A DNA stretch of 64,000 nucleotides from Kryptolebias marmoratus (GCF_001649575.2 NC_051437.1:15621871-15685870), one strand, 5' to 3'; counted from the stretch's first letter, positions 41,001 through 56,000 are shown. The notes: generated by a model from the sequence alone, not told the origin. Numbers and translations: made by a program.

Positions 41001-44000
41001 TGTTACAATCTAAAGCTGAATTACCTGCTTGTGAATAGAGACAAAAGAATAGAAAAAAAAAAACGAGGGCAGAGAAAACAGACGCCAGTGCCTGCTTTTA
41101 GAAAAAGAAAACATCCTTGGGACACTCTCAGATCAGGAACCAGCCTGAAGATCCTAGGAGGAAATTTTGTTCACTGTTTCTGGATGCACACTTGTGGATT
41201 TTGTAGAATTCTCTCAGAAAGCTTAAGAACAATGGAGTGAAAAAGAAGAAGCCAGTGAGACAAAGTGAGTCAAAGCTGTGGGTGTTAGAAAGTGCTAAAG
41301 ATGATGAGCCGCCAGGCTTATTTTTACCGTGTTCCTCCTCCGGAGCTCCATCGCCGAAACCAGCTCCAGACTGATCCGGCTAAGACCAGAGCTCTGCAAA
41401 CTGTCATTGATATGAAGGTAGGACTAAGAATGGGTTTCAGATAGGTAATGTTTTACAAAAATCTTTCTACTGTATTTCTGGTTATCACTGTACTTCTTAT
41501 ATTTCCCATCCAACCTAACTGAAGTTGGATGTGAAATTGGAGTTGCCATGAAGTTGGCTTGTGGTACATGTCACAGTGATGTTCTGTTCTTTTTTTCAGC
41601 AGTATCAACAAGTTTTAATTATTCATAAGCCCCACTGTCGTTTTAGCAGCAGCAGAAACTCAAACACAAAAAGACAGTACATGCATAAACCATTGAGCAG
41701 ACATTGTCTTCTTGTGACGTACCATCTGCATGGCAGTCACGCCCCGAGTAAAGTCCATTATTGGCCCATGCAGAGTTGAGCACTTATTCAATTTGTTGCA
41801 AATGTCACATATGGAAGCTTTCACTCTCATCTCAACCCTTTGAAGCCGTTAGGGCTGTGAAAAATGCAGTTGACTCCACACGTGTCTCTGTGTAATCCTA
41901 CCCCCTCCGCCCTTACACACATGCACGCACCTCATTCACACACACATTCACTGTACATTCAACAAATATTTGTTCCAAAAATGGCAGCTTTGCAGTAAAA
42001 CCACAGTTGTTGTTTTTTTTTTTTTGTGCATATATTTTTGTGATTTGCCTGCCTATTAACAAATTGCACATGTCTCAAGCAAAAATGCCCTGCAGCGTTA
42101 AAAGGATGAAAGAGGCCAAATTAAGTCTGACTGAATTAATTAGCAGATTAAAAACAAACAAACAAACAAACAGAACTACATGACAGATTTGGCTTTTTGT
42201 GAGGGAGAGTAAAACAGAAACAGAAACATAATTTGGCACGCCACAGTTTACAAAAAACCCCTGTGTTTTGATTGCTCAATATCGATGAGAACATTCTTTA
42301 TATTCATTGCATTTTGAGCATGTAGTATTTGATGTTTTTTTCCGTTTGTACTGTTGCATTTTATAAGAGGTGCAAACTTCTGCTTTGTTATTGCAGAACA
42401 CGACCCCCCCTTTCTGTTTTGATCCTGATGTTATCTGGCAGGTACTGTACTGAGAGCTCATGTCTTGGTCTTTCTGTTATTTCAGCATAGGCTACTGTTT
42501 TGCTTTATTAGTTTTAAACTCTTTGTTTCATCAATTGCATAAATAGTGCATTGCGTCTGTGTATTTGAAGTTTTCCTTTTGTTATGCACAATCTTTCCAG
42601 CCCCAAGTGTTAATTTTGATAATTAGTTGTTTATTTTCATTAGTTGTACCATTCTTTCTCTCCTCTAGGTGGCAATAATTTATTACAAACATGACTTCGT
42701 TTACAGAAATAATGACTTGTCTTTGCCTTGTTCTTCTGAGTATCCTTTAAAAATCTGTGTCCCAGACACCTTTGTGTGTGTGTGTGATAGAGATGCACCT
42801 TCTTGCATTTCTACTTGATCTATGTGTGTGTGCAGCAGCATGTGCTTGGCAGATCTGATGTCAGATGATCTAATAGTGGTCAGATGCTTACATGTTGCTT
42901 GTGGTTTGTGCTGATGGCATTGTGCAATCTGCTTCCAGTTATTTAATTGCCTTTCTCTTCTTTTCCAAGGTTGAGCTTTTAACACATGTCTGATTCCATG
43001 CAACTAAACAACCTCAGGACTTGTCCATGACAGATCCTTCCATTCCACTGTACATACAAAAAAAAGAAAAGAAAAAAAAAACTTTAATTTTTGACCTGTT
43101 TTTTTAAACAATTCAGTCAAAGAATAATTGACTGAATTGTACATAATAAGTTAAAACTAGATACAAGAGACATTTTGTGAATTATACTTTCTGTTTTTGT
43201 CTTTGTATACAAGTTTAATCAGTGTCAAGAGTTAGATGCAACTCATATTGCTGATCATTTTATTTTTGGGGGGCTGATCGCTTTTTTTGTGCATTTTGCA
43301 TTAAATTGTATACGGACTGAGATGTCAGCGTCCAGTTGTCTTGTTAATAGTACACAGGCCTTTGTTTTAGCCCTGAGGTTTAGATTTTTAAGCAGCTCTT
43401 TGCTGACCTATTTGCCTGCCTGCTGTTGCCGGTGCAGGACACCAAGATCTCCTCCCTGGAAAGAAACATCAGAGACTTAGAAGATGAGGTCCAGATGCTA
43501 AAAACCAGCGGCCTGTTGCACCCAGATGAGAGGCAGGAGGATCTCAAGCAGGTGGAGGTCTACAAGAGCCACTCTAAGTTCATGAAAACTAAGGTAGAAT
43601 ATCTCTGCATGCAACCAAGTCAACATCAAGCTGCATGATCTGACTGATGCATGTTAAATAACAAGTGAATCTCAAGTTGATATAACTCTCCTCATGCAAA
43701 GTAACACATTTTCAGCTTTCTCCGTTGTCACCCAGTCAGACGTGGAGAAGATCGTAAAAAGCATGAAAACTTCCACCTGCGTGCTAGACCCTCTCCCCAC
43801 AGCATTACTTAAGTCTAATATTACAGCCATTTGCCCATTAATCACAACCATTATTAATCAGTCTTTGCGGGCCAGTCAGGTTCCCCCATCTCTTAAAACT
43901 GCAGTCATCCACCCTTATCTGAAAAAACCCTCACTTGACCCCAATATTCTTGCCCATTACAGACCTGTTTCAAATTTACCGTTTATATCCAAAGTTCTGG

Positions 44001-47000
44001 AAAAAGTTGTGGCAGCCCAACTTCATCAACATCTTCACATCCATAACTTCTACGAAAAGTTTCAGTCTGGCTTCCGTTCCGCTCACAGTACAGAGACAGC
44101 TCTGGTTCGCGTAATGAACGACCTTCTCATGACTGCAGACCAGGGCTCACCATCTCTTCTCCTCCTCCTTGACCTGTCGGCTGCTTTCGACACAGTGAAT
44201 CACACCATCCTTCTCAACAGGCTACAGTCAGAAATTGGACTTTCGGGTACAGCACTTAAATGGTTTCATTCATATCTCACCAATAGAACTGAATATGTTT
44301 CCTTGGGTCAGTCTAAATCTTCAACTCATACTGTGACTTGTGGAGTTCCACAGGGGTCAGTCCTTGGGCCAACCCTTTTCACCATCTATATGCTCCCCCT
44401 AGGTCACATAATCAATAAACACAAGGTCTCCTTTCACTGCTATGCTGATGATACACAACTGTATATGAAAATGGACTCCACTTCTCCTACAGTTCTTCCG
44501 TCTTCACTTCAGCTTTGCTTAGAGGAGATAAAGGCATGGATGACTGCCAACTCTCTTCAACTTAACAGTAATAAAACGGATGTCATCCTTCTTGGCACCC
44601 CTCATCAAACTCAGTCCTCTAATCTCAGTAGTATCTCAATATTTGGTCTTAATATTCCCTTTTCTACCACCGTCACAAACCTTGGAGTTAGGATTGACTC
44701 TAACCTCACTTTCAACTCCCACATCCGTCATCTTTCTAAAGTCTCCTTCCTCCATCTTAAAAACATCGCCAGACTCCGCCCCTCCCTTTCCCAACCGGAT
44801 GCTGAGAGGTTGATCCATGCCTTTATCTCATCAAGGTTGGACTACTGTAATGCCCTCCTCTTTGGGACCTCTGGTAAAAACCTGCAAAAGCTCCAGCACA
44901 TTCAGAACTGTGCTGCCCGGGTCCTGATGAGGAGGCGCAAATACGACCATATCACTTCTGTTCTTAATTCACTTCATTGGCTACCGATCAAACATAGAAT
45001 ACATTACAAACTCTGTCTGCTCACCTATCAATGCATCCATGGAGCTGCTCCTGCCTATCTTAGTGAACTCCTCTCATTGCACGCTACTTCTCGAAGGCTT
45101 CGTTCCTCCACCTCCTTTTACTGCCTGCATCAACCTAAGACCAAACTTGCCACTATGGGGGATAGGGCTTTTCAGGCAGTAGCTCCACGACTCTGGAATG
45201 CCCTTCCAGAGTCCCTGAGAGCCCCACAAGGTGTGGAGGCCTTTAAAAAAGGTCTTAAGACTCACCTTTTTAAACAGGCCTTTTAGAACTGTAAGTTTTG
45301 TTTTAAATTGTTAGTTTTAATTGTTAGTTTCAATTGTTAGTTTTGGTATCACTTGGTGCAAGATGTACTACTGTAAGCCCTACAATTTATTCTGTATTTT
45401 TATTATTACTATTATTATTATTTTTATTTTTTTCTTTTTCTTTTAATCTCTGTAGCACTTTGAGATTTCTTTGAAATATAAGGTGCGTTACAAATAAAAT
45501 TTATTATTATTATTATTATTAAGTGCACGGGAACCTGTCAGTAAGGATGTTATATATTTTCACTGCATGCTAATTTGGAAAGAATTTCACTACTCTTCTG
45601 CCTGTGTCAGTAGCTAGTCTGTCGGAGCAGCTGCAGGAACTATCAGCTTTCAATACACCATCTTGGCATATTGCTGAACCTTTGCCTGATGGAAAGATCT
45701 TTGGAAAGGCCTGACCGAGACTCCTCTTCCAAGGGTGTTTTTTTTATATGTACTCAAATGTATGGACTGACATGCACACGTTCAAATAGACACATTTACA
45801 CGTTTGGGTGGCTCAGGGAATAGGACAGATCAAATCATGGAAACATCTTTGGGGAAAATCTTTGACCTCATGTTATCCTCTAATGTGTCATCAGTGTATG
45901 TGTGTCCCTCTAAAAAAACTGCACATGTTGCATGAAAAGCATTGCTGAATGTGGGTTTGAATGGACAACTGTGACTTAGAGTATAAAGTGTTCTGTTTGT
46001 TAGAGCAGTCCATTTAACATATGGTCAAAACCCATGTTTGGAATTAGGTTTCAGGTTCCACAGAGTTTTGGTCCATATGTCTGAGATGACTGAGGCCAAG
46101 GAAAGTTCTCCACGTTTTCACATGAACTCATTAAATAGTGCTCTTTGTAGGGCCCATTTGTCATTGCATCAGGGAAGTTCCAGATGCAATCATAAAAGAG
46201 ATGTTTTTATGAATGGGGCTCTGACAGATGAATGTGAGCCTACAACGACAGAGAAACAGAGGGAGAAGCGCTCTCTCCTCACTCACGATATACATCACAG
46301 CGACGGCCCTGACTCGCTCTCGCATGTCTCATCTTTCTGCGTACAGTCACGCAGAAACAGAAAGTCACCGCACATATGGCTATGCACAGATTCATTTTAT
46401 ATCCTTGAAGTGTTTGGGGTCCTGGTCTTTCAGCTGTGGTGGTGACTGGTGTTGAGGTGCCACTGTCATTAGTGAAACCGGAGAGGGCAGCATCTCTGTC
46501 CTCTCTGGTTTCCATTCTGAACTTTGATCTACCCAAACAGTAGAAAATGGCTTCTGAACACGGAATGGTAGACGGTTACCAGAAAAAGGTAATGGTGTTC
46601 ATTGAGAATTTAGCGTTACAACGTGTAAAAATAAAGTGTAAAAGAATGTGGCTGTGCACAGAAGCAGTGCTTTAGTTTCGTGGCTTGCTGTCCTCTTGTC
46701 TCTGTGTCCCTGTAGGAGCAGGCATTGTCACCATGTGTGTCTTCCATCAGACCAGCTCCCACCTTCCTCCCCTCCACCCAACCTTGGATCACAGAACAAG
46801 CAGAAGTACCCATCTCATTAGTCTGTCTCCTCTCTCATTTGTCATCACCTTGTAATGTTTAAAGTCTTTGTTCCTTTTTTTTTTATTTTAATGTTTGCTA
46901 AAAACATGTTAAGTCCACTGCTTGTTTACGTCCTGACTCATTTTGTCCCCTCTATTCTCTCCCTCATCTCTCCTTTTTGATCATTTTTTGATTCTGCCTC

Positions 47001-50000
47001 ACAATCTTGCCTGCTGTCTCCTATTTTTCCCCCCTCCCGTTCTACTTTTTTTTGGGCTGACGGTGTGACATGTTTTTTTGGCCATGCTCTGATCCAGTTA
47101 GAGTTTCCTCTTTTATGAGGTCGGGCCTGCTCATTCAATTTGAAGAATATCTCTTCAATTTAACTCTGTGCATTTTTGGCACCAGTAGACAAATTCCAAT
47201 CTACTGTACATACCTATCTCGAGTACAGAACCTTCCCATTGTTAGTGCATTTGATTTCCTGTGTGGTTTTCTGTTAGGCTCTATGGTTTTCCTTAAAACA
47301 ATCAGTCTGTCTCCCCACATGATTTTCTTCTTTTTTGGCTGTTTAGCTTGGTGTGTCCAGACAATTGACCTGGGATTTCAAAGTGAAGACTGATATTGCA
47401 GGGCTGGGTGATGATTCAGTACTACGGTGTTTAACCTTTCCAGTTAAATGCATGACCACATAAATGACATATTTAGATTGTAATAACTGAATCATACAAT
47501 ATGCCAAAGTTCTCAACATCAGAAACATGTCAGATTTTTCCCAGATAAAACATTTTTACTGAGAACAAAGACAAACTGCAATATGATGATGAAAATGACT
47601 ATTTGAAATGACACTGTTCTGTTGTTTGAGTTTATGTGTTGTTAAAAAATAAAAAAATAAAGCAATCATCAGTCAATCATCAGTGACTGACATATTTTTA
47701 TAGAAAAAAATCTCTCTCTGTGTGTGATTTATCAGATAGAGCAGCTGAAGCAGGAACTGAACAAGAAGGAGTCAGAGATGCAGGCCCTGCAGACCAAACT
47801 AGATGCTTTGACCAATCAGAACTCCGACTGCAAGCAACACATTGAGGTGCTGAAAGAGTCTCTCAGTGCCAAGGATCAACGAGCCAATACCCTGCAGACA
47901 GAGGTAAGAGTGTGCAGATTCATGCACAAAAATGTAGTGTAATGCTAAAAAAAGGTTGTAATGCAAAGGAACAGTTTAAATTATTTGTGACAATATTGGA
48001 AACTGCAGGATGCTGTATTTAAATGCGTTTTGTTCTCTTCTGTATTTTAATATCTTTTGTGTCACCTGTTGTACTTGAACCATATTATTCAAATTGAATT
48101 TTGTCAACAGAAACTGGAGAAATGTTCTTTATAGAATAAGAAAGGTTTATCACAGCCGCATACTTTTTTTCTTTAGATGATCTTTCGGTACATTTGTTTT
48201 CTGATAAAAGGCAATTGTGCATGTGAGCACAATCGTGTCTTTTTCTGACTTGGCTTCTTTTTTCTTTCTGCTTCTCTAATGGGCATTGAGGTGGGTGGAA
48301 AACTATCTACGTGTGTGGCTGTTAGTCCACCAGCAGGTTCGTACATGTGGGTGGGTCAGTGAGCAGGCTGAAAAAAAGCTGGCAGCTTGTTTTCATGTTT
48401 GAAGGTATTTTTAAGCTCTTTTGCTCTAATGATTTCATCACTGATCTTAGGCTATGAAAGTGGACTGTGAGCGGTTCAAGTGTGCATGTAGAGTATGTAT
48501 ATTGTATGTGTGAGAGCATTTAGCATTTTTCTCCATCATTCCTGAGACTTGGAACTGATACTTTTGATGTCTGTGTTTGGCACATGAGAGTGACCTGTTA
48601 AGTATGTCCACTCATCATTACAGGAAGCAATTTGAGCCAAAATTAGGCCTAATTGTCCTTACATGTGCAAAGAATTTTGGCTCTGGCTGTTAGCTGAATA
48701 CATCATACTTAAAGGAATTGCTTTTCAGTGGGTGGTTTTGTGTGCGTCCATGTTTACTAGACCCAACAGCAAGTGTGTTTTTCTCCATCATCATGGCAAA
48801 ATATGTTCTTGGGGACATCTATGGTATCAGAACTATTATAAAAGTATTTTGAGTGCTTTAGGAAGCATTTTTTGTGTCATTATGTCTGTGGATAGATTTA
48901 GTTGATCCACCCTGCAAGATACAGTCAAACATTTTTACAGCTATGTGGTTGAGAATAAAATAAAGGCCAAGTTTGAAGTTGTTTGCAGTCCTGATCTCAA
49001 TTACTGTTTAAAGACTGCTCAAATAGTGGCAATAGCACACGTGTGTTACAGATTTTTTTTTTATTCTGAGATCTAACATAGAGTGTGGGAAAAAAAATAA
49101 GACGGGATGTCCTATTAAACACAATATTTTTAAGACAAGAATTGTATAAACACATATTGTTGATTAAAAATTACAACTTTCTGTCCATGTCTTTACTCAG
49201 CAGGTTTTACAGAGATTTAGGCAGCTGTTTTTTGTTCCTAGAAGTCTTAATTGAAAGTCATGTTCCTCAACCAAAGGAACAAATTGTCTCGACCACCATG
49301 GGACACATAGTGAAGTTTAAGAATAAAAAACGTTTTATATGTGCTGTATTTACTGCAAAAAATATGCATTTGTTTTTACTCTCACCAGGTGTTTAATTTC
49401 ATTAATCTAACCAAACGTATTTGGTACATATAAATGTGGAACCTTTTAAAAAGTGTAACAAAGCAAGTGTGTCTGGACTTTGTGAAACAACGATTTTTAT
49501 TGTGAAAGGAGAAAAAGACATTGTTTCTTAAAGAGGTTAAACATGGGTTTCTCATGTTAAAGCAAATGTTTCAGAGCCATCTCTAACCCTGCTTTCCTCC
49601 TAGTTAGCCTAATAAGAACATCTAAAACAAATTAGGTATAATGGCGAATATAGTTATTGTACATTTTCTTTTATTTTAACTTTCTTTTGCCATTTGGCTC
49701 CATTTTTGTGTATTAATATTAATACACTGGCAGTAGATTGCGCACAGTAATCATACTGTTGAACTAATAAAAGCTATGCTAATTTAATTTGATTTGGCTG
49801 TAGGATAAAAATGCATTTAGCCATTGTTATCATCATACTTTTCTCCAGACTTTGAAGGCTTTATTGTGAGTAGGGTCTTTTCAAATAAAACCAAAAAGAA
49901 AAACAAAAAAAACTTATTTGTATAAGTAGATAAAATAAACCTGTTCCATGTTCCACACCCATTTCTGCTGAGTGGTAACACTTTAGTCTGCTCAAGTAGT

Positions 50001-53000
50001 TATTGTCTGAAAATAAGAGCGCTCAAGAGCTGTTTGACCTGATGCAAGTAGTTTAGTATTTGCTGAGAAAACACCAATGAAACATCTTGGGGATTTATTT
50101 TGTTACATCAAATAAATTCCATTAAATATCATAGGGTTTGGAATAATTGACTAAAATGTTCTTGATTTAGGGTGCATCATTTTATCTTGTCGCTTGTCCT
50201 CTCACTTCTCATAGACAGCTACAGAAGAGCCGTAATCAAATCCAGATTACCACAAATGCACAGCTGCACATAGGAAACCATAAACACACCCATAAAAACC
50301 CAACAAAAAAACCCCCAAAAACATTTGCTTTCAGTTCTGATTACTCAACTCTCATCTCCGGTCTCAAGTAATTTTTCCTGCTTTTGAAGTGGCATTTTAC
50401 CCCACTTGAGGATGACTCGGGTTTCATCGACTAAGTGGGCAAACCAGAGGATGAGTAGAGCTCTTTAGTGTGTGTTAGTAGGCCAAACATGGACCTGCAT
50501 TCCTCTTCTGCCTGTCAGTCATTCAGCCATTCTCACTCTTCTCCTCTCAGTCCTCTCGTTTGCTGCACATTCTAGTTTCAGCTTAAGTCACATCTCTTTC
50601 AAAATTTGCCAACAGCCTTATGATGCCTTTTGCCTTACTTAAAGCACTGGCATATCACACACCTTTCCATCTAAAACAGTCTGCATTTATGAGTGTTTAG
50701 TTTCAACATGATTGTTACAGTAGCCCCAGATACAGACTGATGTCTCAGGCTGGAGGAGCGGCTTCATATCAGAGACATTCTTGAAGCCGTTCACATCAGG
50801 ATGGGACTAAGAAGGGAACTGGCCACAGAACAGAGAAGGCACTGTAACCAAGGGAATGAGAAAATGGAAGCATATTTATTTGTCAGTCAAAGTTAAGGAC
50901 AGCTTCTTAATGGATGTGATTGAATCTGTCCTCAGATAACTGGAAAATGTGGAAAATAATGAGTGTGCACTTGTGTGTGAGCTTTGTGAGTCTGCCAAGG
51001 TCTGTGGAAACTTAACCCTTTAATACAGTAGATGTGTGTGTCTTTCCTGCCCTGTTCGGGACAATGAAGGGCTGTAATGATACTCCAGCAGATCAGGTAA
51101 CCTATCAGAGACCTTCCTGCATATTTAACAACACAGGAACAAAAGAGCAGACCACAATTGCATTGCCAGAAGAGTTTCACTTGGTTTTGGTTTTCTGTAG
51201 AAAGATTATTTTAAATATGATAATTATTACTTTTGGAAGTGGAGGTAAAATACATTATATTGAGAAATGTGAGACTATTTGAATTAACTGTAGTTACATG
51301 TATAAGACCTCTGTATGGTCACTGACAGTTTAGCAGTGAGGAACAACTTTCATTATAGATTATAAGAATTTAGGTGCTGATCAGGTTTGTTGCTCTTTAA
51401 GTCAATGTCTCTTTTGCTTACATTAGTTAGGATGCTCTCACACTGGCTGCAATGTCAATATCACTGTCCATTTATTTAAAAATCACAATTAGCACAATGC
51501 AATTTGGACCTAAGTGCTGTACAATAGATTAAAGCTCACTGATAGCTCAACAACATTTAATCAAAATAGAGTAAATAATAGACAAAGACTGAGAAAACAG
51601 TTTCCAAGTAGTCTTCCCAATTAAAACAATAAACTAGAGGTTAAATAAAGGACTCATGCTCTGTTTGAGTTGAGTACCACCTAAAATGGTTGGGAAAATA
51701 GTGACTTTAAACTATTCAAAGCCTGAGCAGTTTTCATTTAAAATGATGGGTTGTTCCACAGAAAAAATAACTTCTACTGCTAGGGTAAGATCACCTCTGA
51801 GCCTGTTTTGTTTAGTAAATTCTTAAAATCTAGCCTGTAACAAATAGGACACCGATAGATAGCAGTCATCTTAGTGTTTCATGAGTCCTCCTGTCAAAAG
51901 ATGAGCAGCCACGTTTTGGGCGAACAATGAACAAGAAATTGGTCAAAAACTACATATAAAAAATTGCAGTTACCTAAGCAAAATGAAATAAACACATGGA
52001 CATCTTTTATAATCCCAGGGGGATAATTAGGGCTTTATCTTGGCTTCAAGCCTTACCCAAAAAGAACCAACAAAAACTCCCACATATTTTGACAACTAAG
52101 CTGACATGTTTGCTGAATGTAAAAACTGTCAAAAATTGCACCGAGGTTTTTCACAGAAGATTAACTGTAGGAAGCCAAGGCCAAGGAAAAGAGTCAGGGT
52201 CATTTACAGAGGTCATCCAAATACAGTGATCTCAGTTTTGTTTTTATTGAAATTCAAAAAGTTAAAATCCACCCATGCTTTAATGTCATCTGAACAGTCC
52301 AACAAAACTTGCAGTACATTTCCATTGTTCATGGGTAGACGGATTTGTTAGTCATTCGCATATCTATAGAAAACAACCTTATCCTTACTGGAAATAGACC
52401 CTGAAGGCAACAGGTATACAGTGAGAGCAGGACAGAGCCCAAGATGGATCCTTTGGTGACTCTACAAATAAGCAGAGCAGCAGAAGAAAAGTATTCATCT
52501 AAGTGAGCTGAGAAAATCAAGCCAGTTGAATATACAGAACATTACCAACACTCTACGGCAGACAAGGTCATTCAGCCTGTTGATTTTACATAGAAAAAAG
52601 AAGAAACCATTTGAGGCTTTAAAGTTATTTTGCATCTGCTGTGCGAAACTGATTAAATAAGAAGCTAGCGAGGCCCCATGTGAAGTTAGTACAAGCTAGG
52701 TAGAAAAATGACTTGTTATTTGTCTTTAGCTACCTTAGATGTAATCTTACATTTCTTGTGTTCCCTTCTAATGTTTACTGCATGTCTGCCAGAAGACTTT
52801 TACTGAGCTGTGATTTTGAGGTTGAAATGTAATGATTCGAAGAAGGTATAAATGACTGAAATGATTTGCTAACATTGACCACAGTGACAGTGATTAATCG
52901 TGAAAAGAGGAGAAAAATAAAAAAAAAAGACTGGAGGTGGAAGAAGGAATGAATCTTTTACAGTTGGAGTGACAAGAGGAAGTAAAAGTGAGAGAATTGA

Positions 53001-56000
53001 GCTGATTGATGGATATAAATGATTGTAAGCTTTTGTTGGTGAGTGATGCAAGGATAGGGTGTGCTGTGGTCCCGACTGGACTATTTTTGTTGGTCTTTCC
53101 TAGTTTTCTCCTAGTCTTTTTGCTGATTGATGGTTCATATAGCCAGTGAGGCAGAGATGTGGTCACAACCTGGTTGTGGTCCACGGTGGACTGTGCCCCT
53201 GGTGTGTTCTTTCTGTCTTTCTCACTGCCTCATTCGCTTTTGCTTCTTCTGTCCAAATTTCCTCAACCTCAATCAGTTCTCACCCTCATTTTTTAGCTTG
53301 TTTGTTCTTCTCTAATTTCATTTCAACCCCCAGCTGCTTATTATACGAATGTTAAGAAAAGACAACAAACATAAAATAGATGAGAAATTGAAGAATTCAC
53401 TGACAATAACACTAATGTTGTATGTAGAGGTTAGAAAACTTCTGATCTATTCTTATTTTAGTTTGACCACTAAGGATCGATTAAACATTGATTTCTGGAC
53501 CTCATGTGATGATTCCCAAGAGTGACCTCATCTGAACTTGCCAGGCCGTGGTCACAATTCTCAAGCCCAATGGTGTAATCTCGAGTTCTTGAACTGGTGT
53601 GGTTTGGGATTTTGCATGAATAGTACAGCATTGAGTCTCCTAGAACAAACATGGTGCGATCCAAAATAAAGTCCCTGCAAGTTCTTCAGAGGCCATGTGG
53701 AAAAGCCATAAAAATGGAGTTATTGGGGTCAGATCTGAGATGTGATATCTAATGTTTTACACAGAAAATTAACCAAATGTGTACTACTGAAGTAATACAT
53801 TAAATTCTGTACATGGCTAGTTATGAATCAGCATTGTTCTGCAAAAACATATGGTACATACTTGTTCACAAATGACATGTAGAAATTAAATGAGTTTTAA
53901 TTGTGGGCAGCAGTGGCTCAGGAGGTAGGGGTTTGTCCTGTAATCAGTGGGTTGCGAGTCGAACTTCCCGCTCTGTCAGTCTCAGTTGTTGTGTCCTTGG
54001 GCAAGACACTTCACCTGCCTTGCCTACTGGTAGTGGTCAGAGGGTTCGGTGTCACAGGTGTGATGGCAGCCTCACTTCTGTCAGCCCGCCCCAGGGCAGC
54101 TGTGGCTACAATGTAGCTTACTACCATCAGTGTGTGGATGTGTGGATGAATGGGTGAATGATTGTAGTGTAAAGCACTTTGGGGTCCTTGGACTAGATAA
54201 AGCGCTATATAAGTGCAAGCCATTTACCATAAACACAAGGATAGTGAAGTCATAAAAAAGATGGTCTAAGAAAATAAGCTATTATTTTTTTGTTCTGACA
54301 TTTACTCTTTCTTCAGGGTAACTTTGCCTAACCGAGACAACTTAACCACAAAACATAAGATAACAAATATACATTTAGTATCTCAAGAAGACAATCAGAT
54401 TAGAGTTAGTGAAAGAGTTTGCCAATTGACAGCTGGGATATGCTTCACCCTCCAGTCATGAACAGGACAGAGTGGGTACAAGAAATGAATGGATGGATGG
54501 ATGGATGGATGGATGATGTTTTCAGGGGTTGATGTATTTTTTTTCTTTATATTCTCCTGTTCAGCAAACCTGACTTGAAATCAATAACTTTGAGGCTGAA
54601 GTAGTTTGACAGTAAGTCGGAATCACTACAATGCCTTAATAGTTCACTGTGAACTCTAAAATTACATCCATGACTAAGTAAACACAAGGTCAGGAAAGTC
54701 CATCACACTCTACTGTGTTTTTTTTTTTGCAATTGTATGTTTATGTGGTTTTAGTGATGGCAAACATTTTATTTTAGGAACAACCATCTGTTTTCATTTT
54801 TGGACTCTAAGTGTGACCATTTAACTTGAATCCATTTATGTCTTCACCCTTTCAGTTGTTTTACCAGAATAATTAGCAAGCTGATTGACATGTATTTTGA
54901 ATGTTTAAAAGTGTTATGTAAATCTGTGAGTCTTTGTGCTATCCTTTCTAATGTGTGTGTGTTGTGAGATGAAGAGAAAACTTTAACCTCGGCTAACTGG
55001 AACTGACATATCTGAATTAAATCAGTCAATTTTGAAACAGAATATGGTTCCCATGCTGGAAATCTTCTCAAGCTCTCAACAAGATTCAGTGCAGAGTTTA
55101 CTTAGCTGTCTTGAACATTATTTAATTATCACATGATCTAGTGACTTTTGGATTAAATTACTCTGGTTCCATAAGAATTCAACTTAACTGATAACATGCC
55201 ATGTGACATCCATTCAAAACAGTTTTTGACAAGCACCACAGAATAAAAAGTGTTAGAAAAGCCACAATTTCATAATTTACTTGCAAATTAAACACAAACC
55301 AATCTCTGACACTTGGAGTAGACTGAATTTGAGGTTATGTATGTTTGTGAGTGAAAGTTCAGTGTGTATGCACAGGACATACATTTCCTAGAAGTAGGAT
55401 GTAGACACTAACATTTAGTGTTGGAGGTGATCAAGAAAAATAACTACAGAAGAAAAAAGTGTTAATGATAGATAATGCCTGTAGCATCTCTCCTTGTATG
55501 CAGATGTGTGTGATATGGGAGTGTATCCTGTGTCTGCGTGGGTGTGTATGTGTGTGTGTCTGTTGAAGGGTGTAATGACGATGACTATCAGGAAAAAGAG
55601 GGACTGAGGCAGCTGCATGCAGCAAGAGTCAGTGTGATTGTACTCACGTTGGCACCCTCGCAGTTTTCCTGTCATCGATTCATCCACTCATAAAATATCA
55701 AAACTTCTAACTGTAATGCTTTGGAAGAAAACATTCATTCATTCGGTTGACAAAGATGGCTTTGTTAGTCATCCCGGCCTGCCTGTGATTGCCTCTATGT
55801 GTCCTTTTTTCCCTTTTTGTCTTGTTTTACATCAGCGTTTTCCCATGTTCTTTCTGTAGCCTGGGGGCAGACAGCTGTGTTGCTAAGGCTTTCTTCCAAC
55901 AGATGTTGCGGTGAAGAAGGAGACCATGCATCTCTCCACCCTGCAGCCCCTGCTGTGAGGCAGTTTACATCCGCTTATTATCCTGTGGTGGCCCTGAGGT

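Larger units (their letters stand above)
34796..41345 (+). other. ERC2-like intron, 6.5 kb
   Basis: The intron contains the 703-bp hAT element at 35048-35750 with an assembly gap, a TG tract at 35942-35987, a CA/TA tract at 37979-38029 and a TG tract near 40762-40782. Open frames of 100-150 codons (for example 40059-40517 and 40875-41240) have no family similarity. Confidence 0.6.
43594..47735 (+). other. ERC2-like intron, 4.1 kb, with L2 LINE
   Basis: The intron's 5' part is occupied by a sense-oriented L2-clade LINE (about 43690-45521). The remainder (45522-47735) is AT-rich without recognised exons or elements. Confidence 0.7.

Noticed and set aside
40059..41240. Two open frames of 152 and 121 codons in an ERC2-like intron
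   Set aside because: No recognisable domain, biased composition, and no supporting splice structure.
52329..52520. Minus-strand 63-codon frame containing [10 protein letters not shown], faintly like reverse transcriptase motif B
   Set aside because: The neighbouring motifs A and C are absent, and the region fits better as a degenerate dispersed repeat read on the plus strand.
53905..53990. A functional tRNA gene
   Set aside because: The tRNA-like head lacks a foldable cloverleaf by eye and continues into a typical SINE body and tail.
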